From positions 1-41,406 of the forward strand of contig CAYRYU010000061.1 of NCBI GenBank assembly GCA_964428355.1: DNA of 41,406 bases, in the 5' to 3' direction. This stretch comes from CAYRYU01 sp964428355. GTDB lineage: Bacteria; Muiribacteriota; Ozemobacteria; Ozemobacterales; Ozemobacteraceae. Position numbers and translations under genes: made by a program. Each line of letters begins with the position of its first letter. Within the stretch, counting starts at the first letter, position 1. Of the stretch, positions 8,258 to 16,631 are shown piece by piece. Below the pieces are notes generated by a model. The model did no database searches, was not told the DNA's origin, and saw nothing but the letters and a program-made list of their open reading frames with translations.

Positions 8258-8352
8258 CCCGGGATGCCACCGAGGCACCGAGTCGCCGAGCCTTGGACCT
8301 TCAACTGAGTGCCTGAACCTCGGAGCCTCCGTGGCTCGGTGGCTTGCCCGGG
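8258..8352. repeat. Long imperfect intergenic inverted repeat
   Basis: Two arms of about 30 bp face each other. CCCGGG plus GCCACCGAG at 8258-8274 matches CTCGGTGGC plus CCCGGG at 8335-8352, with small bulges. The inner parts (CACCGAG..., and CCTCGGAGCCTCCGTGG on the other arm) continue the pairing imperfectly. The short CACCGAGG-type motif recurs several times within the arms. It lies just after the stop of the TPR regulator, so it may serve as its transcription end or be a REP-like dispersed element. No T-run follows. Confidence 0.6.
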
Positions 8353-8475
8353 TTGGTCCCTGCTCCATTCTCCCATTTAGCCGCATAATTCATGTTACGG
8401 ATTCCCGCCGACGCGACCCCTTACCCCTGTAGCCAAAAGCTTTGACGGGGAGCGAATTTGCACCTGTTCCCCTTC

Positions 8476-8504
8476 TTGTGGGCTTACGATGCGGTTGTTA
8501 TACT
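8476..8504 (+). promoter_or_regulatory. Sigma-70-type promoter of the secreted-protein operon
   Basis: TTGTGG, a 17-nt spacer and TATACT give a good housekeeping promoter. The predicted start near 8511 leaves a leader of about 40 nt with a strong AAGGAG ribosome site before the ATG at 8551. Confidence 0.7.
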
Positions 8505-8550
8505 GAATGCAGGTGATTCTCCATAAGTCCAAAAGCAAGGAGTAGCGAGA

Positions 8551-9414
8551 ATGTTTCGAAAGTTTGCAGTCCTTTTCCTGGTTTTGCTGTCGGTTTCATC
8601 GGCTTGCGCGTTTGACGGGATCACCCCCGAACACAAGCTGTTCAACCTGCAGACCCAGATTTTTACCCTGGTCAACCACTATTGGGCTTGTACCGAGCTG
8701 TTGATCAAGTTCGCCCAGGATCCCTCCGACGCCAACTTCGACGAGTATTCGAAGGCGGTCGAGATCCAGAAGAAACTGAACATCGATCTGGGCAAGGGGA
8801 TTCTGGTTTCCCTCGAGCGGACCCGCGAAAACATCGAGTTTCTGAGCGAGATCTACAAATCCCTCGAACCCAACGCCCGCCAGGCACTCTACCCTTCCCT
8901 CGGGTTCCTTCGCACCGAGCTTCTCCAGCTCGACAAGGCTCCCCTGACCGAAGCCGAGTTCCGCGAATATTTCCCCGGCTACGGCTACACCGAACCCGGG
9001 TACAAATATCGGAAGGGCCGCGAAGTCGAGCGCGAGTTCAAGGGAACCACCTGGCAGTCCGAAGAGCATTCCATCACCTCCACCTGGAACGTCGAGCTCA
9101 CCATCAGCATCGACCTGCTCGACATCCTCCGGAAACTGCTCTCCAACGGGACCATCAAGAACCTGAAGGAAGGCCCCCATTTCGAGCAGAACGTTAACGG
9201 ACAGCCCATGATCTGCCTGAAGGTTTCCTTCCAGCTGATCAAAGCGATCGTCACCAAGACCAACCGGAAGTTCGACGTGAACAAAGTATGGTTCGAGCTC
9301 CTCCGTGCCAAGATCAGCGGCTGGTCCACCGGCCCCTACGAAGTCTGCGGGAAAACCTACGAAATCCTCCAGGAACCCACCGGGGAGGAAGTCGTTACCG
9401 GAATCACGGAATAG
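8551..9414 (+). CDS. Secreted protein of unknown function, upstream of pseudo-subtilase
   Basis: A 287-residue protein with a signal peptide (MFRKF, hydrophobic core, SSACA cleavage region). The mature protein is strongly helical at first, with a conserved-looking acidic helix region, and then mixed. It contains EREFKGTTWQSEEHS around residue 165 and two later cysteines. I do not recognise a family. The start has AAGGAG 8 nt upstream and a good promoter. The next gene begins 36 bp after its stop on the same strand, so the two are probably co-transcribed and exported together. No catalytic motif or membrane segment is seen after the signal peptide. Confidence 0.8.
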   Translation: MFRKFAVLFLVLLSVSSACAFDGITPEHKLFNLQTQIFTLVNHYWACTELLIKFAQDPSDANFDEYSKAVEIQKKLNIDLGKGILVSLERTRENIEFLSEIYKSLEPNARQALYPSLGFLRTELLQLDKAPLTEAEFREYFPGYGYTEPGYKYRKGREVEREFKGTTWQSEEHSITSTWNVELTISIDLLDILRKLLSNGTIKNLKEGPHFEQNVNGQPMICLKVSFQLIKAIVTKTNRKFDVNKVWFELLRAKISGWSTGPYEVCGKTYEILQEPTGEEVVTGITE

Positions 9415-9450
9415 TCCCGATAGATTTAGAGAGTATTGAAAGGGGATCCC

Positions 9451-10833
9451 ATGAGCAAGGCAAGGGCAAAGTCCTCCGGAATCGTCCGGGTTGCCCTGGT
9501 TCTGGTGACACTGGTTTTCAGCGTTGCGGTATCTCAAGCCGAAACTGCGCCCGGAAGCGGAATCGTCCGCCTCCGGGCGCTTTCCCTCGACGAAAGGGTC
9601 GATGCCCAGGCTGTCGCGGCCATCGTTGAAAATCTGCCTGCCAGGGACCGGGGTCTTGGGGCGGTCAAGGAAGAAGGAAACGCCGTCGTCCGTGGCCTGT
9701 TGAACGCCCTGGGCGGTCGTGGAACCGATGTCTTCCCATTCTGGGCGGGCCGTGGAGTCATCGTCGGGCTGACCGACGAGCAGACGGCGGAACTCTCAAA
9801 AGAGTTTCCTTCGATCCAGGTCGAAACCCTCCCTGAATCCCTGGTTTCCGCTGAGCCACAAATCCTCGGCGAAGCCAAAACCGGTCAGGGAACCCCCTGC
9901 GCCGGTCCGGTCGACCAGACATGGAACCTCGTCATGTCGGGTGCCTACGCACTTGCAAAAGACCGGAATCTCACCGGGGAAGGAACCATTCTGGGCGTCC
10001 TTGGCCCCGATCTCCCCTTCAACCATCCGGCACTCGGCAACCGGATTACCTTCCACAAGAATTTCGGCCTTCCCCCCGCGTTTTCCGAATCCAACAACGG
10101 TCTCGATGACCTGCGGCTTATCCACCCACTCGGAATCGCCGGTGGCGATCAGCCGAAGGTTTTCTGCGGGGTGGCTCCCAAGGTCGAATTCGCACTCGCC
10201 CAGATCCAGAAGGGAAAGGTTCCCACCGACCAATTCCTCCAGGGAATCCAATGGCTCCTCGAGCCCGGCATGGAAAAGCGGCCCGTCGCCGTCCTGATCT
10301 GCGTGGATTTCACGGTCCCCGCACCCAAGATCGTCCGGCAGGCTCTTCAGGGAATGCGGAACGCGGGAATTCTCCCGATTGTCCCAGCCGGGAACATCTC
10401 GGAACGGATCACGGGAATGGCCGCGCTTCCAGAATGCCTGACCGTCGGCGCACTTGACCAGTGGAAGAAGCGGGCCTTGTTCTCGGGAAAAGGTCCCGTG
10501 ATCGTCGACCAGGTTCAGTACACCAAACCCGACCTCATGGAACCCGGCGTGGCGATCCTCGGGCCCGCTTATGACTCCTCGGCAAGATACCGGTTCGGCA
10601 GCGGCACTCTCCAGGCCGCCGCCCATTTCGCCGGAATCTGGGCACAGATGAAACAGGCCCGGCCCGACGACGATATCGACTCTATCCTCTACGCCCTGGC
10701 CACCACCACGGTCGACCTCGGCCCCACCGGAACGGACAACGAGACCGGGATGGGCATCGTCGACCCCAGTGCCGCTCTGTATTTCCTCGAAAATCCTCCT
10801 CCCGAGATTCCATCAGATACGGTCAGGTTCTGA
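9451..10833 (+). CDS. Secreted subtilase (S8) homologue lacking catalytic Asp and Ser: pseudopeptidase
   Basis: A 460-residue exported protein: signal peptide, then about 100 residues resembling a protease propeptide (GVIVGLTDEQTAELSKEF), then a subtilisin-like fold. Landmarks of the S8 family remain: NHPAL after the first strand (about 191-195), an H in the HGTHVAG position (HPLGIAG, H225), GVAP near 240, PAGN with the oxyanion Asn near 315, and a GT..AAAHFAG helix near 385. The catalytic Asp position in the DTG motif reads Gly (GVLGPD), and the Ser of GTSMAAP reads Leu (GTLQAAA). It should therefore be inactive as a serine protease and may act as a binding or scaffold protein. The ATG at 9451 has AAGGGG 5 nt upstream; an in-frame TTG at 9436 is less likely. 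A hairpin terminator follows. Confidence 0.82.
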   Translation: MSKARAKSSGIVRVALVLVTLVFSVAVSQAETAPGSGIVRLRALSLDERVDAQAVAAIVENLPARDRGLGAVKEEGNAVVRGLLNALGGRGTDVFPFWAGRGVIVGLTDEQTAELSKEFPSIQVETLPESLVSAEPQILGEAKTGQGTPCAGPVDQTWNLVMSGAYALAKDRNLTGEGTILGVLGPDLPFNHPALGNRITFHKNFGLPPAFSESNNGLDDLRLIHPLGIAGGDQPKVFCGVAPKVEFALAQIQKGKVPTDQFLQGIQWLLEPGMEKRPVAVLICVDFTVPAPKIVRQALQGMRNAGILPIVPAGNISERITGMAALPECLTVGALDQWKKRALFSGKGPVIVDQVQYTKPDLMEPGVAILGPAYDSSARYRFGSGTLQAAAHFAGIWAQMKQARPDDDIDSILYALATTTVDLGPTGTDNETGMGIVDPSAALYFLENPPPEIPSDTVRF

Positions 10834-10858
10834 GCAAAACCCGATATCCGGAAAAAAT

Positions 10859-10882
10859 GAAAGCCGCCCGAAAGGGCGGTTT
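10859..10882 (+). terminator. Hairpin terminator after pseudo-subtilase gene
   Basis: CCGCCC pairs with GGGCGG around a stable GAAA tetraloop, extended by A-T pairs on both sides and followed by TTTCGCTTTT. It ends the plus-strand two-gene unit. Confidence 0.75.
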
Positions 10883-10896
10883 CGCTTTTGGCGGGA

Positions 10897-10914
10897 ACCC
10901 CGATTTTTTCGGGG
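10897..10914 (-). terminator. Second hairpin between convergent genes
   Basis: CCCCGA and TCGGGG enclose a T-run (an A-run on the other strand). It lies 12 bp beyond the stop of the minus-strand GGDEF-protein gene and may help end that transcript. The T tail on the minus strand is short, so the call is tentative. Confidence 0.4.
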
Positions 10915-10926
10915 GGGGAGGGACGG

Positions 10927-12924
10927 CTACTTCTCGGCGGGTTTTGCGACCGAGGGGCCCACGACGCTGTTTCCGCCGCGGGCCTTTGATTCCCTGATGA
11001 GACGCTGGCAATCCTCGAGGAAATCATCGAGGCTCATGTTCATCTCGAATGAGCTGATCCCGAAGCTGGCGGTTACCTTGATTTCGTGGGCCTGATACAT
11101 GATCTTGTTGGCTTCGATCATTCCACGAAGTTTTTCGGCGACCACCATCGTGCCCTGGAGGCTCGTATCGGGAAGGATGATGGCGAATTTTTCGCCTCCG
11201 ATCCGGCAGGGGATGTCGTTGAACCGGATCAGTTTCTTCATCAGGTTGGCGGTCTTCTGGAGTACCAGGTCGCCCGCGTCGTCTCCGTAAGCTTTGTTGA
11301 CCTCCCTGAACTTGTCCATGTCGAGCATGATGAGCGACATGGGGGATTTGGTCCTTCTCAGACGGGAGATCTCTTGAGCGAGCCGCATCTTCAGGTAGTG
11401 GCTGGTATAGAGGCGGGTCAACCCGTCGGTGATTCCGAGCTTGTACAGATTGGCATTCTTGAGTGCGATCCCGAGTTGGGAGCAGAGGAGTTGTGCAAGA
11501 TGGAAATCACGCTCGGTCAGAGGTTGTCCGTCTGTGCGGTCGGTCAGGCTCACCAGGCCAAGTACTTCATCTTGGGAGACGATGGGAATCACGATGAAGG
11601 AGTTGGTGGCGTAGTTGTTCGCCCGGTGGAACTGGAACTTCCCCTCACGGGTGGAATCAGGGACGAACAGGGGTTCCATCTTCTGGACGACGTAGCGGGA
11701 AACGGGGGATGACCACAAATCCAATGTGTGCGGAAGCTGTCTTCCGGTCTGGCAGAGGGTATAGCGATTCTCGGAGGGGTCGAGGAGGGCCATCGAGAAT
11801 TTCCCGATCTTCATGACCGAGAGGAAAATCCTTTCCACCGTAAAGGGGAGGTTTTCCATCTCGAGTTCCGAGGAGATGGTCTGGCTCGCTTCCCGGACCG
11901 CGTTCAGTTCGTGGACGCGCTCGTCGAGCTCAGTGTTGGCCAGCTTGAGCTGTTCCATCAGCCGGAAGGTATTGATGGCCGAGGAAATGTTCTTGGAAAG
12001 GGTGCTCAGGAGCTCCACGTCGTATGGTTCTTCCTCTTCGGCCCTGAAACGAGGCCCGAGGACGAGGAGTCCGAGGATTTCCAGATCGGCCCGGAGAAGG
12101 TAGATGAACTCGACTTCCTCTTTCGAGAAGGTCTGGGAGAAAGCGGGGAGGATCCGGTTGAGGATGGGGGTAACTTCGGGGGATTCCTGGACCGCGAACT
12201 CCTGGAGGTCGTTCTGGCTGACCTTGAAGTTGGGGAACTTCTCCCGCGCGCGAAGCTTGATGTCGACGATGCAGCTCAACGCCTCGCGGGTGGGTTCCAG
12301 AATGTAGATTGCTCCCCGTGAAACACCGAGGGTTCCAAGAAGTATGCGCAACATCGACCGGAGGCCCGTTTCGAGGTCCCGGTTCTGGCAGAGGAAGGAA
12401 CTGAGATCTATGAAGCTGCCCAGGACATACTTGAGACGCTCGATACGTTTCTTTTCGCGAACCAGATCGGCGGACTCGGGCGGATCGATCTTCAGCCGCT
12501 TCTTCACCATCTTGATCAGGGTGCCAGACGGCGGGAAGGAGCTGATCTCGACCCCGTCCATGAGCTTTTCCATCAACATGAGGCCCCATCCGCGCTTGTT
12601 GGCCGATTTGAGCTTCTTCCTGATGTCGGGCTTCTCGACCACGGTCGGGTCGAAGCCCATCCCGAAATCACGGACCTGGATGGTCAGGTTGTCATCTTCG
12701 CCGGAGATGGTTGCGAAAACTTCGTTGGGGGTTTCGGGAGATCCTTTGCCTGCATGTTCCTTGGCGTTGATGATGGCTTCGATGAAAGCGAGGCGCATCT
12801 CATCGATGGACTCGGGAAGGAAATTCCACTTTTTGGCGAATCCGTCCAGGTATTCGCACGCTTCCAATTCCGAATCGCGGTCGTTCGCGATTTTCATGAA
12901 GATATGCTTGATCATCGAACCCAC
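10927..12924 (-). CDS. RsbW-like ATPase / GAF / GGDEF-type signalling protein with altered GGEKF motif
   Basis: A 665-residue soluble protein. Residues about 20-135 form a GHKL ATPase like anti-sigma kinases (RsbW/SpoIIAB): an N-box EAIINAKEH, DFGMGFDP and GWGLMLMEKL. Two GAF-like regions follow (about 170-320 and 350-490), joined by coiled helices. Residues 500-655 form a GGDEF domain with LDMDKF, GDLVL and RIGGEKF (576-580). The second acidic residue of the signature is Lys, which usually harms diguanylate cyclase activity, yet an RxxD inhibitory site (RFND, 567-570) sits at the normal distance. It may therefore bind cyclic di-GMP rather than make it. GTG at 12924 was chosen because AAGGAGG lies 6 nt upstream; the ATG 9 nt later is too far. 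The promoter is at 13000-13028. Confidence 0.88.
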   Translation of the reverse strand: MGSMIKHIFMKIANDRDSELEACEYLDGFAKKWNFLPESIDEMRLAFIEAIINAKEHAGKGSPETPNEVFATISGEDDNLTIQVRDFGMGFDPTVVEKPDIRKKLKSANKRGWGLMLMEKLMDGVEISSFPPSGTLIKMVKKRLKIDPPESADLVREKKRIERLKYVLGSFIDLSSFLCQNRDLETGLRSMLRILLGTLGVSRGAIYILEPTREALSCIVDIKLRAREKFPNFKVSQNDLQEFAVQESPEVTPILNRILPAFSQTFSKEEVEFIYLLRADLEILGLLVLGPRFRAEEEEPYDVELLSTLSKNISSAINTFRLMEQLKLANTELDERVHELNAVREASQTISSELEMENLPFTVERIFLSVMKIGKFSMALLDPSENRYTLCQTGRQLPHTLDLWSSPVSRYVVQKMEPLFVPDSTREGKFQFHRANNYATNSFIVIPIVSQDEVLGLVSLTDRTDGQPLTERDFHLAQLLCSQLGIALKNANLYKLGITDGLTRLYTSHYLKMRLAQEISRLRRTKSPMSLIMLDMDKFREVNKAYGDDAGDLVLQKTANLMKKLIRFNDIPCRIGGEKFAIILPDTSLQGTMVVAEKLRGMIEANKIMYQAHEIKVTASFGISSFEMNMSLDDFLEDCQRLIRESKARGGNSVVGPSVAKPAEK

Positions 12925-12999
12925 CCGAGTCCTCCTTGGAAACCTCTTGAAGAGGAAATATCCCGAACACCCGGAAACGGAATCCCCATTTTCCTGTTC

Positions 13000-13028
13000 A
13001 TTTTATGATCCACGAATCATGCTGTCAA
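13000..13028 (-). promoter_or_regulatory. Near-consensus sigma-70 promoter of the GAF/GGDEF gene
   Basis: On the minus strand TTGACA, 17 nt, TAAAAT. The predicted transcript starts near 12993 and has a leader of about 70 nt with an AAGGAGG ribosome site. Confidence 0.8.
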
Positions 13029-13193
13029 GTGAATTCCCCTCTTCACACTTCGGAAGATCCACGGTTTTCCCTTAATCTCCTCGATCCGGAAAAAATTCAT
13101 CCAAAAAAAACAATCTACCGATAATACAGGGGTCGAAAAAAGACCGCGCCCGGAGTGTGGGCTCAATGGATCACAAAGTCACGGAGGTTCTCT

Positions 13194-15173
13194 ATGGATG
13201 AAGTCCCGATCCCGAATGCCAATCCGGTAAAAATTGAAACTGGAACCACGGCAAAGCCCCCCGCGAAGAAACCTGCCGGGACCTTCAAGAACTTCTTTTT
13301 GATGATGCCGCTCGCGATCATCGTCCTCGTACAGGGGTTCGCATTCGGTCGCGCACTTGGGGAATACACCGTGTTTCCCTTATTCACGATCCAGAGCTAC
13401 CTGATTCTCGGGGCTCTGCTGGTCATGACCCTGATCGTTCAGATCTTCATGAGATCGATCATCTATTCGACGGTTTTCGGGTTCCTCCTACTGTGCGGAA
13501 TCTTCCAGGCATGGTTTGGGGATTTCTGGACCCCGGTCCTGGAGAACTTCAAAGAGGTTCTCGCCATCATGAAGAGCGCCTGGAGCAAGAAGGACATCCC
13601 CTACCCCATCCTGATGGTCACAATAATGGTTGTCAGCACGGGGGTGGTGACCTTCCTCAATTTCTTCCTCTCTCTCGTCGTGAAATACTTTTTCGAGATC
13701 GTTTTCGGAACCGATTGGAGCGACGGAAGGAAGGCGGGATTCGCCTCGGCAATCGTTTTCCTCCTCCTGCTCCACGGAGGTTTCTCCCTCTATTCGGGAA
13801 AGCTGGGGAATCCCGCGGCGGCCTGGTGGTCACAAAGGGACGTCTACAAGCCTGTAGAGGAGTTCATCGCCAGGATTCCCAGCGCCTGTCAGTTTTCGGA
13901 TTTCTACGTCTGGAACTACGATCCCCGCGGGATGACGGGATTCGATTCCCAGAAGGGGAACCTCATCCGGAACAAGGAGATCGCGGCGAAATTGCTGACT
14001 CCAACCTTCACCCCAACAGACCTGCCCTTCGTCCCGGGAAAGGATGGAATCACCTGCCTTGACAAGGATCTGCTGACCGAAATCTGGAAATGCCCCTACC
14101 CTGAAAAACTCCCCGACTTCCAGGTTCCGCCCGAGGACGATGGGACCGACATCGGGGTGCCAATCCTTCTCAGGACGGATGTTTCGCCCAACTACATCCT
14201 GGCCCTTTTCGACTACGGTTTCTGGGGTGCAATCCTCCGGCAAAGCGGAAAAATCGCCTGGATCAAGTCGGTTGATTTCCCGACCAAGCTGAACCGGTAT
14301 TTCGCGGAGGAGTTCATCAGGTCGGAGTACGTCGTCGGACTCAAGGCCACGATCCCCCAAAAGGCCTCAGGAACGGCCAAGACCGAGGCGGTCGAAGGGG
14401 AGGTCCTCGTTGTGAGCTGCAACAACGCCAAGCTCGTTGCCCTCGACTGCGCCACGGGAGAACAGCTCTGGACCTACAACCACCCCGAAACGAAGTTTGG
14501 GGGGAAAGGCCAGCGGGCCCTTTTGAGCGCTCACGAGGGCAAAATCGTTGCGGCCTACCCGTCCGGATACCTTGTAGTCTTCGACCCCGTCAAGGGAACC
14601 CGGCTCCAGGAGACAAGCGGAGTGGGCTCCGGGGGAGGAGCGGGTTTCGTCGAGAAATCTCTGGGAGAGGCTTTGGGGAAGAAATCGGAGGGAAGCGGGG
14701 AAACCGGGTGGCATCCGATCACGGGAGCAGTGCTCGAAAAGGGAGTCGCGCGGTTCGTCACTTCCGAGGGGAACTTCGTCAAGGTCGAGATAGACGGGGG
14801 AAAGATACTGGCCAGGGAAAAGATCATCGAAAGCCGGATTCCCTTGATGCCCTACGGGCTGAACGTCCAGGAGGGTTTCTTCGCGAACAGGGACAAGCTT
14901 TTCCATTGGGTGGAAAAGAAGAATGAGATGCAGGTCGTCATGACCTTTCCCCGACATGTCTTCGCGACCAACCCCGTTTTCGAGGGGGAACTCGGTTTCG
15001 TCGGCACTCAGGACGGTTGGGTGATCTGTTTCCACAAGGACAGTCACGATGAGAAGTACCGGTTTTTCACCGGGGGAGAGCTCTGCGAGGATTCGCTGGC
15101 GGTCTTCCGTCAGGGTGTTCTAGTCCGCACCCGTTCCGGATCGCTCTTCTGCCTGAAGAAAACCTGGGATTGA
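13194..15173 (+). CDS. Membrane-anchored PQQ-like beta-propeller protein
   Basis: A 659-residue protein. A short soluble Pro/Lys-rich N-terminus is followed by four or five hydrophobic segments within residues about 40-210, so it sits in the cytoplasmic membrane. The remaining 440 residues contain quinoprotein-like propeller blades: LVALDCATGEQLWTY, then GYLVVFDPVKGTRL, VICFHKDS and a final GSLFCLKKTWD, typical of PQQ-enzyme-like repeats and BamB-type proteins. No PQQ or metal ligand set could be identified, so a binding or scaffold role is more likely than dehydrogenase activity. The ATG at 13194 is preceded by GGAGG at 6 nt; an in-frame GTG at 13155 lacks such a site. It diverges from the GGDEF gene with 269 bp between. 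A weak GATAAT -10 box lies near 13120, but its -35 is poor. Confidence 0.8.
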   Translation: MDEVPIPNANPVKIETGTTAKPPAKKPAGTFKNFFLMMPLAIIVLVQGFAFGRALGEYTVFPLFTIQSYLILGALLVMTLIVQIFMRSIIYSTVFGFLLLCGIFQAWFGDFWTPVLENFKEVLAIMKSAWSKKDIPYPILMVTIMVVSTGVVTFLNFFLSLVVKYFFEIVFGTDWSDGRKAGFASAIVFLLLLHGGFSLYSGKLGNPAAAWWSQRDVYKPVEEFIARIPSACQFSDFYVWNYDPRGMTGFDSQKGNLIRNKEIAAKLLTPTFTPTDLPFVPGKDGITCLDKDLLTEIWKCPYPEKLPDFQVPPEDDGTDIGVPILLRTDVSPNYILALFDYGFWGAILRQSGKIAWIKSVDFPTKLNRYFAEEFIRSEYVVGLKATIPQKASGTAKTEAVEGEVLVVSCNNAKLVALDCATGEQLWTYNHPETKFGGKGQRALLSAHEGKIVAAYPSGYLVVFDPVKGTRLQETSGVGSGGGAGFVEKSLGEALGKKSEGSGETGWHPITGAVLEKGVARFVTSEGNFVKVEIDGGKILAREKIIESRIPLMPYGLNVQEGFFANRDKLFHWVEKKNEMQVVMTFPRHVFATNPVFEGELGFVGTQDGWVICFHKDSHDEKYRFFTGGELCEDSLAVFRQGVLVRTRSGSLFCLKKTWD

Positions 15174-15212
15174 CGAATACGGCTTTCCAAGGGAACCGGG
15201 AGTTTACCGGAA

Positions 15213-15237
15213 TCAGGTTCGGGCGCCCAACCCCTGA
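15213..15237. terminator. Hairpin between convergent genes
   Basis: TCAGGTT pairs with AACC-CCTGA around a GC-rich loop in the 90 bp between the propeller gene and the radical SAM gene. It has no T-run, so it could be a bidirectional attenuating structure or chance. Confidence 0.35.
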
Positions 15238-15263
15238 ATCGTTTGGAGCGGGGGACCATGTTC

Positions 15264-16631
15264 TCAATCCCTCATCCACCCGGGCTTAAACCGTTCAATG
15301 ATCCAGGGCAGGAGGATTTCGATTCCCTTCATGAGCTGGCGGGGCCGGAGATAGAATCGTCGATAGGCCATACGATAGGCAGCCCGGATGGCCTTCCCTG
15401 GCAGACCGGGAAGGTCCATTACAGGATGGGCGAGGTCAAATTCCTGCCACCGGGGGTTCTTGAGAAAACCGTTTCGCTCGGCCCAATCGAAAAGGACTGT
15501 TCCGGGAAAGGGGGTGGTTACGTTGAAAATGGCCAGCGGAATGCCCAACTGAAGGGAGTAATCGATTGTTTTGCGCATCCCGGAAAAGGTCTCCCCGGGA
15601 TTCCCAATCATGAATGCTCCCCTAACATCCAGTCCTGCCTCTTTCGCCCAATTTGCCGCGCATTTGGCTTTCTCCACGGAAATCGACTTGTTCATCGCTT
15701 TCAGAATCTCGGGATCAGAACATTCGAACCCGAACATGATCTGGTGACATCCGGCACGGTTCATCAGCTTCAACAACCTCGGTTCGATCGTGTCCACGCG
15801 GGCGAAACACGACCAGCTGACTCGGAGCCCTTCCTGGAGGAGAAGATTGCATAGGTTTTCGACCCTTTTTCGGTCTGTGGTGAAAGTGTCGTCATAAAAC
15901 GAGAACTCCCGGATTCCATACCGGAAGTGCAAATGCCTGACCTGCGATACGATTCCGGATGCTGAAAGGAAGCGGGTCCGGGGCCCGTGCATCTTCGAAA
16001 AGCAGAAATTGCAGCTTCCGGGACAACCGCGGGAGGTGATCAGTCCCAGGGAGGGGAAGTTCTTCGCAGCCCCCAGGGCGGATCTGTAAAGATCCATGGG
16101 AAGTTTGTGGAAAGCCGGAATGGGAAGGTCGTCCAAATCGACAAACTCATGGTCCTGGGGATTGACGACGATTTCGCCGGAAGGCGCCCGCCAGGTGAGG
16201 TTGGGGATTTCTCGAAAGGGGATCCCTTTGGAAACGAGCAGAAGCGCTTTCTCCCCTTCCCCGCGAACGACCATGTCGCAGACACCTGTCCGGACGAGTG
16301 ATTCATGGAAAACGGTCGGGTGGGACCCACCAAGGATCAGGCGGGCGGAAGGGAGCGCTCTCCGAAACAATCCGCAGAGTCTTTCGACAGCGTCGATTTC
16401 GGAGGTCGTCGATCCGATGCCGATCAAACTCGTTCCGGGTTCTATCGCCTCCACGATTTCCTGGTCCTCCAGGTTCCGGGCAGCTGCGTCGACGATCTGC
16501 ACTTCCACTCCCTCCCGCTCGAGGACAGCGGCAAGGATGGCAAGACCCAGAGGCGGGGTGACGGACATTATCCATCTCCAGATGTTGCCCCTGGAAAAAA
16601 GACGCCGGGGCTGGACCAGGACAACCTTCAC
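15264..16631 (-). CDS. B12-binding-domain radical SAM protein
   Basis: A 455-residue protein of the class with an N-terminal Rossmann-like cobalamin-binding region (about 1-150) and a radical SAM barrel. The iron-sulfur cluster motif is C203-C207-C210 in SRGCPGSCNFC. The cobalamin half has GSTTSE and GGSHPT blocks but lacks the DxHxxG motif, as in many BchE/HpnP-like proteins. Such enzymes methylate or rearrange lipids, hopanoids, tetrapyrroles or sugars; the substrate here is not known. Its GTG start overlaps the TGA of the upstream glycosyltransferase-methyltransferase gene (GTGA), so translation is coupled. That suggests modification of a glycolipid or surface polysaccharide, but this is inference. 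Confidence 0.88.
   Translation of the reverse strand: MKVVLVQPRRLFSRGNIWRWIMSVTPPLGLAILAAVLEREGVEVQIVDAAARNLEDQEIVEAIEPGTSLIGIGSTTSEIDAVERLCGLFRRALPSARLILGGSHPTVFHESLVRTGVCDMVVRGEGEKALLLVSKGIPFREIPNLTWRAPSGEIVVNPQDHEFVDLDDLPIPAFHKLPMDLYRSALGAAKNFPSLGLITSRGCPGSCNFCFSKMHGPRTRFLSASGIVSQVRHLHFRYGIREFSFYDDTFTTDRKRVENLCNLLLQEGLRVSWSCFARVDTIEPRLLKLMNRAGCHQIMFGFECSDPEILKAMNKSISVEKAKCAANWAKEAGLDVRGAFMIGNPGETFSGMRKTIDYSLQLGIPLAIFNVTTPFPGTVLFDWAERNGFLKNPRWQEFDLAHPVMDLPGLPGKAIRAAYRMAYRRFYLRPRQLMKGIEILLPWIIERFKPGWMRD

Larger units (their letters stand above)
8249..8550. other. Intergenic stretch with inverted repeat and promoter
   Basis: These 302 bp carry no believable gene. They hold the inverted repeat at 8258-8352 and the promoter at 8476-8504 that serves the next gene; the rest shows no structure I can name. 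Confidence 0.6.

Noticed and set aside
6709..8316. A 535-residue open frame in another frame of the TPR regulator
   Set aside because: Its product is Arg/Pro/Gly-rich, as expected from out-of-frame reading of GC-rich DNA, and the TPR frame shows real repeats.
13096..13125. A promoter for the beta-propeller gene (TTCATC, GATAAT)
   Set aside because: The -35 box matches poorly, so I mention only the -10 in the gene entry.
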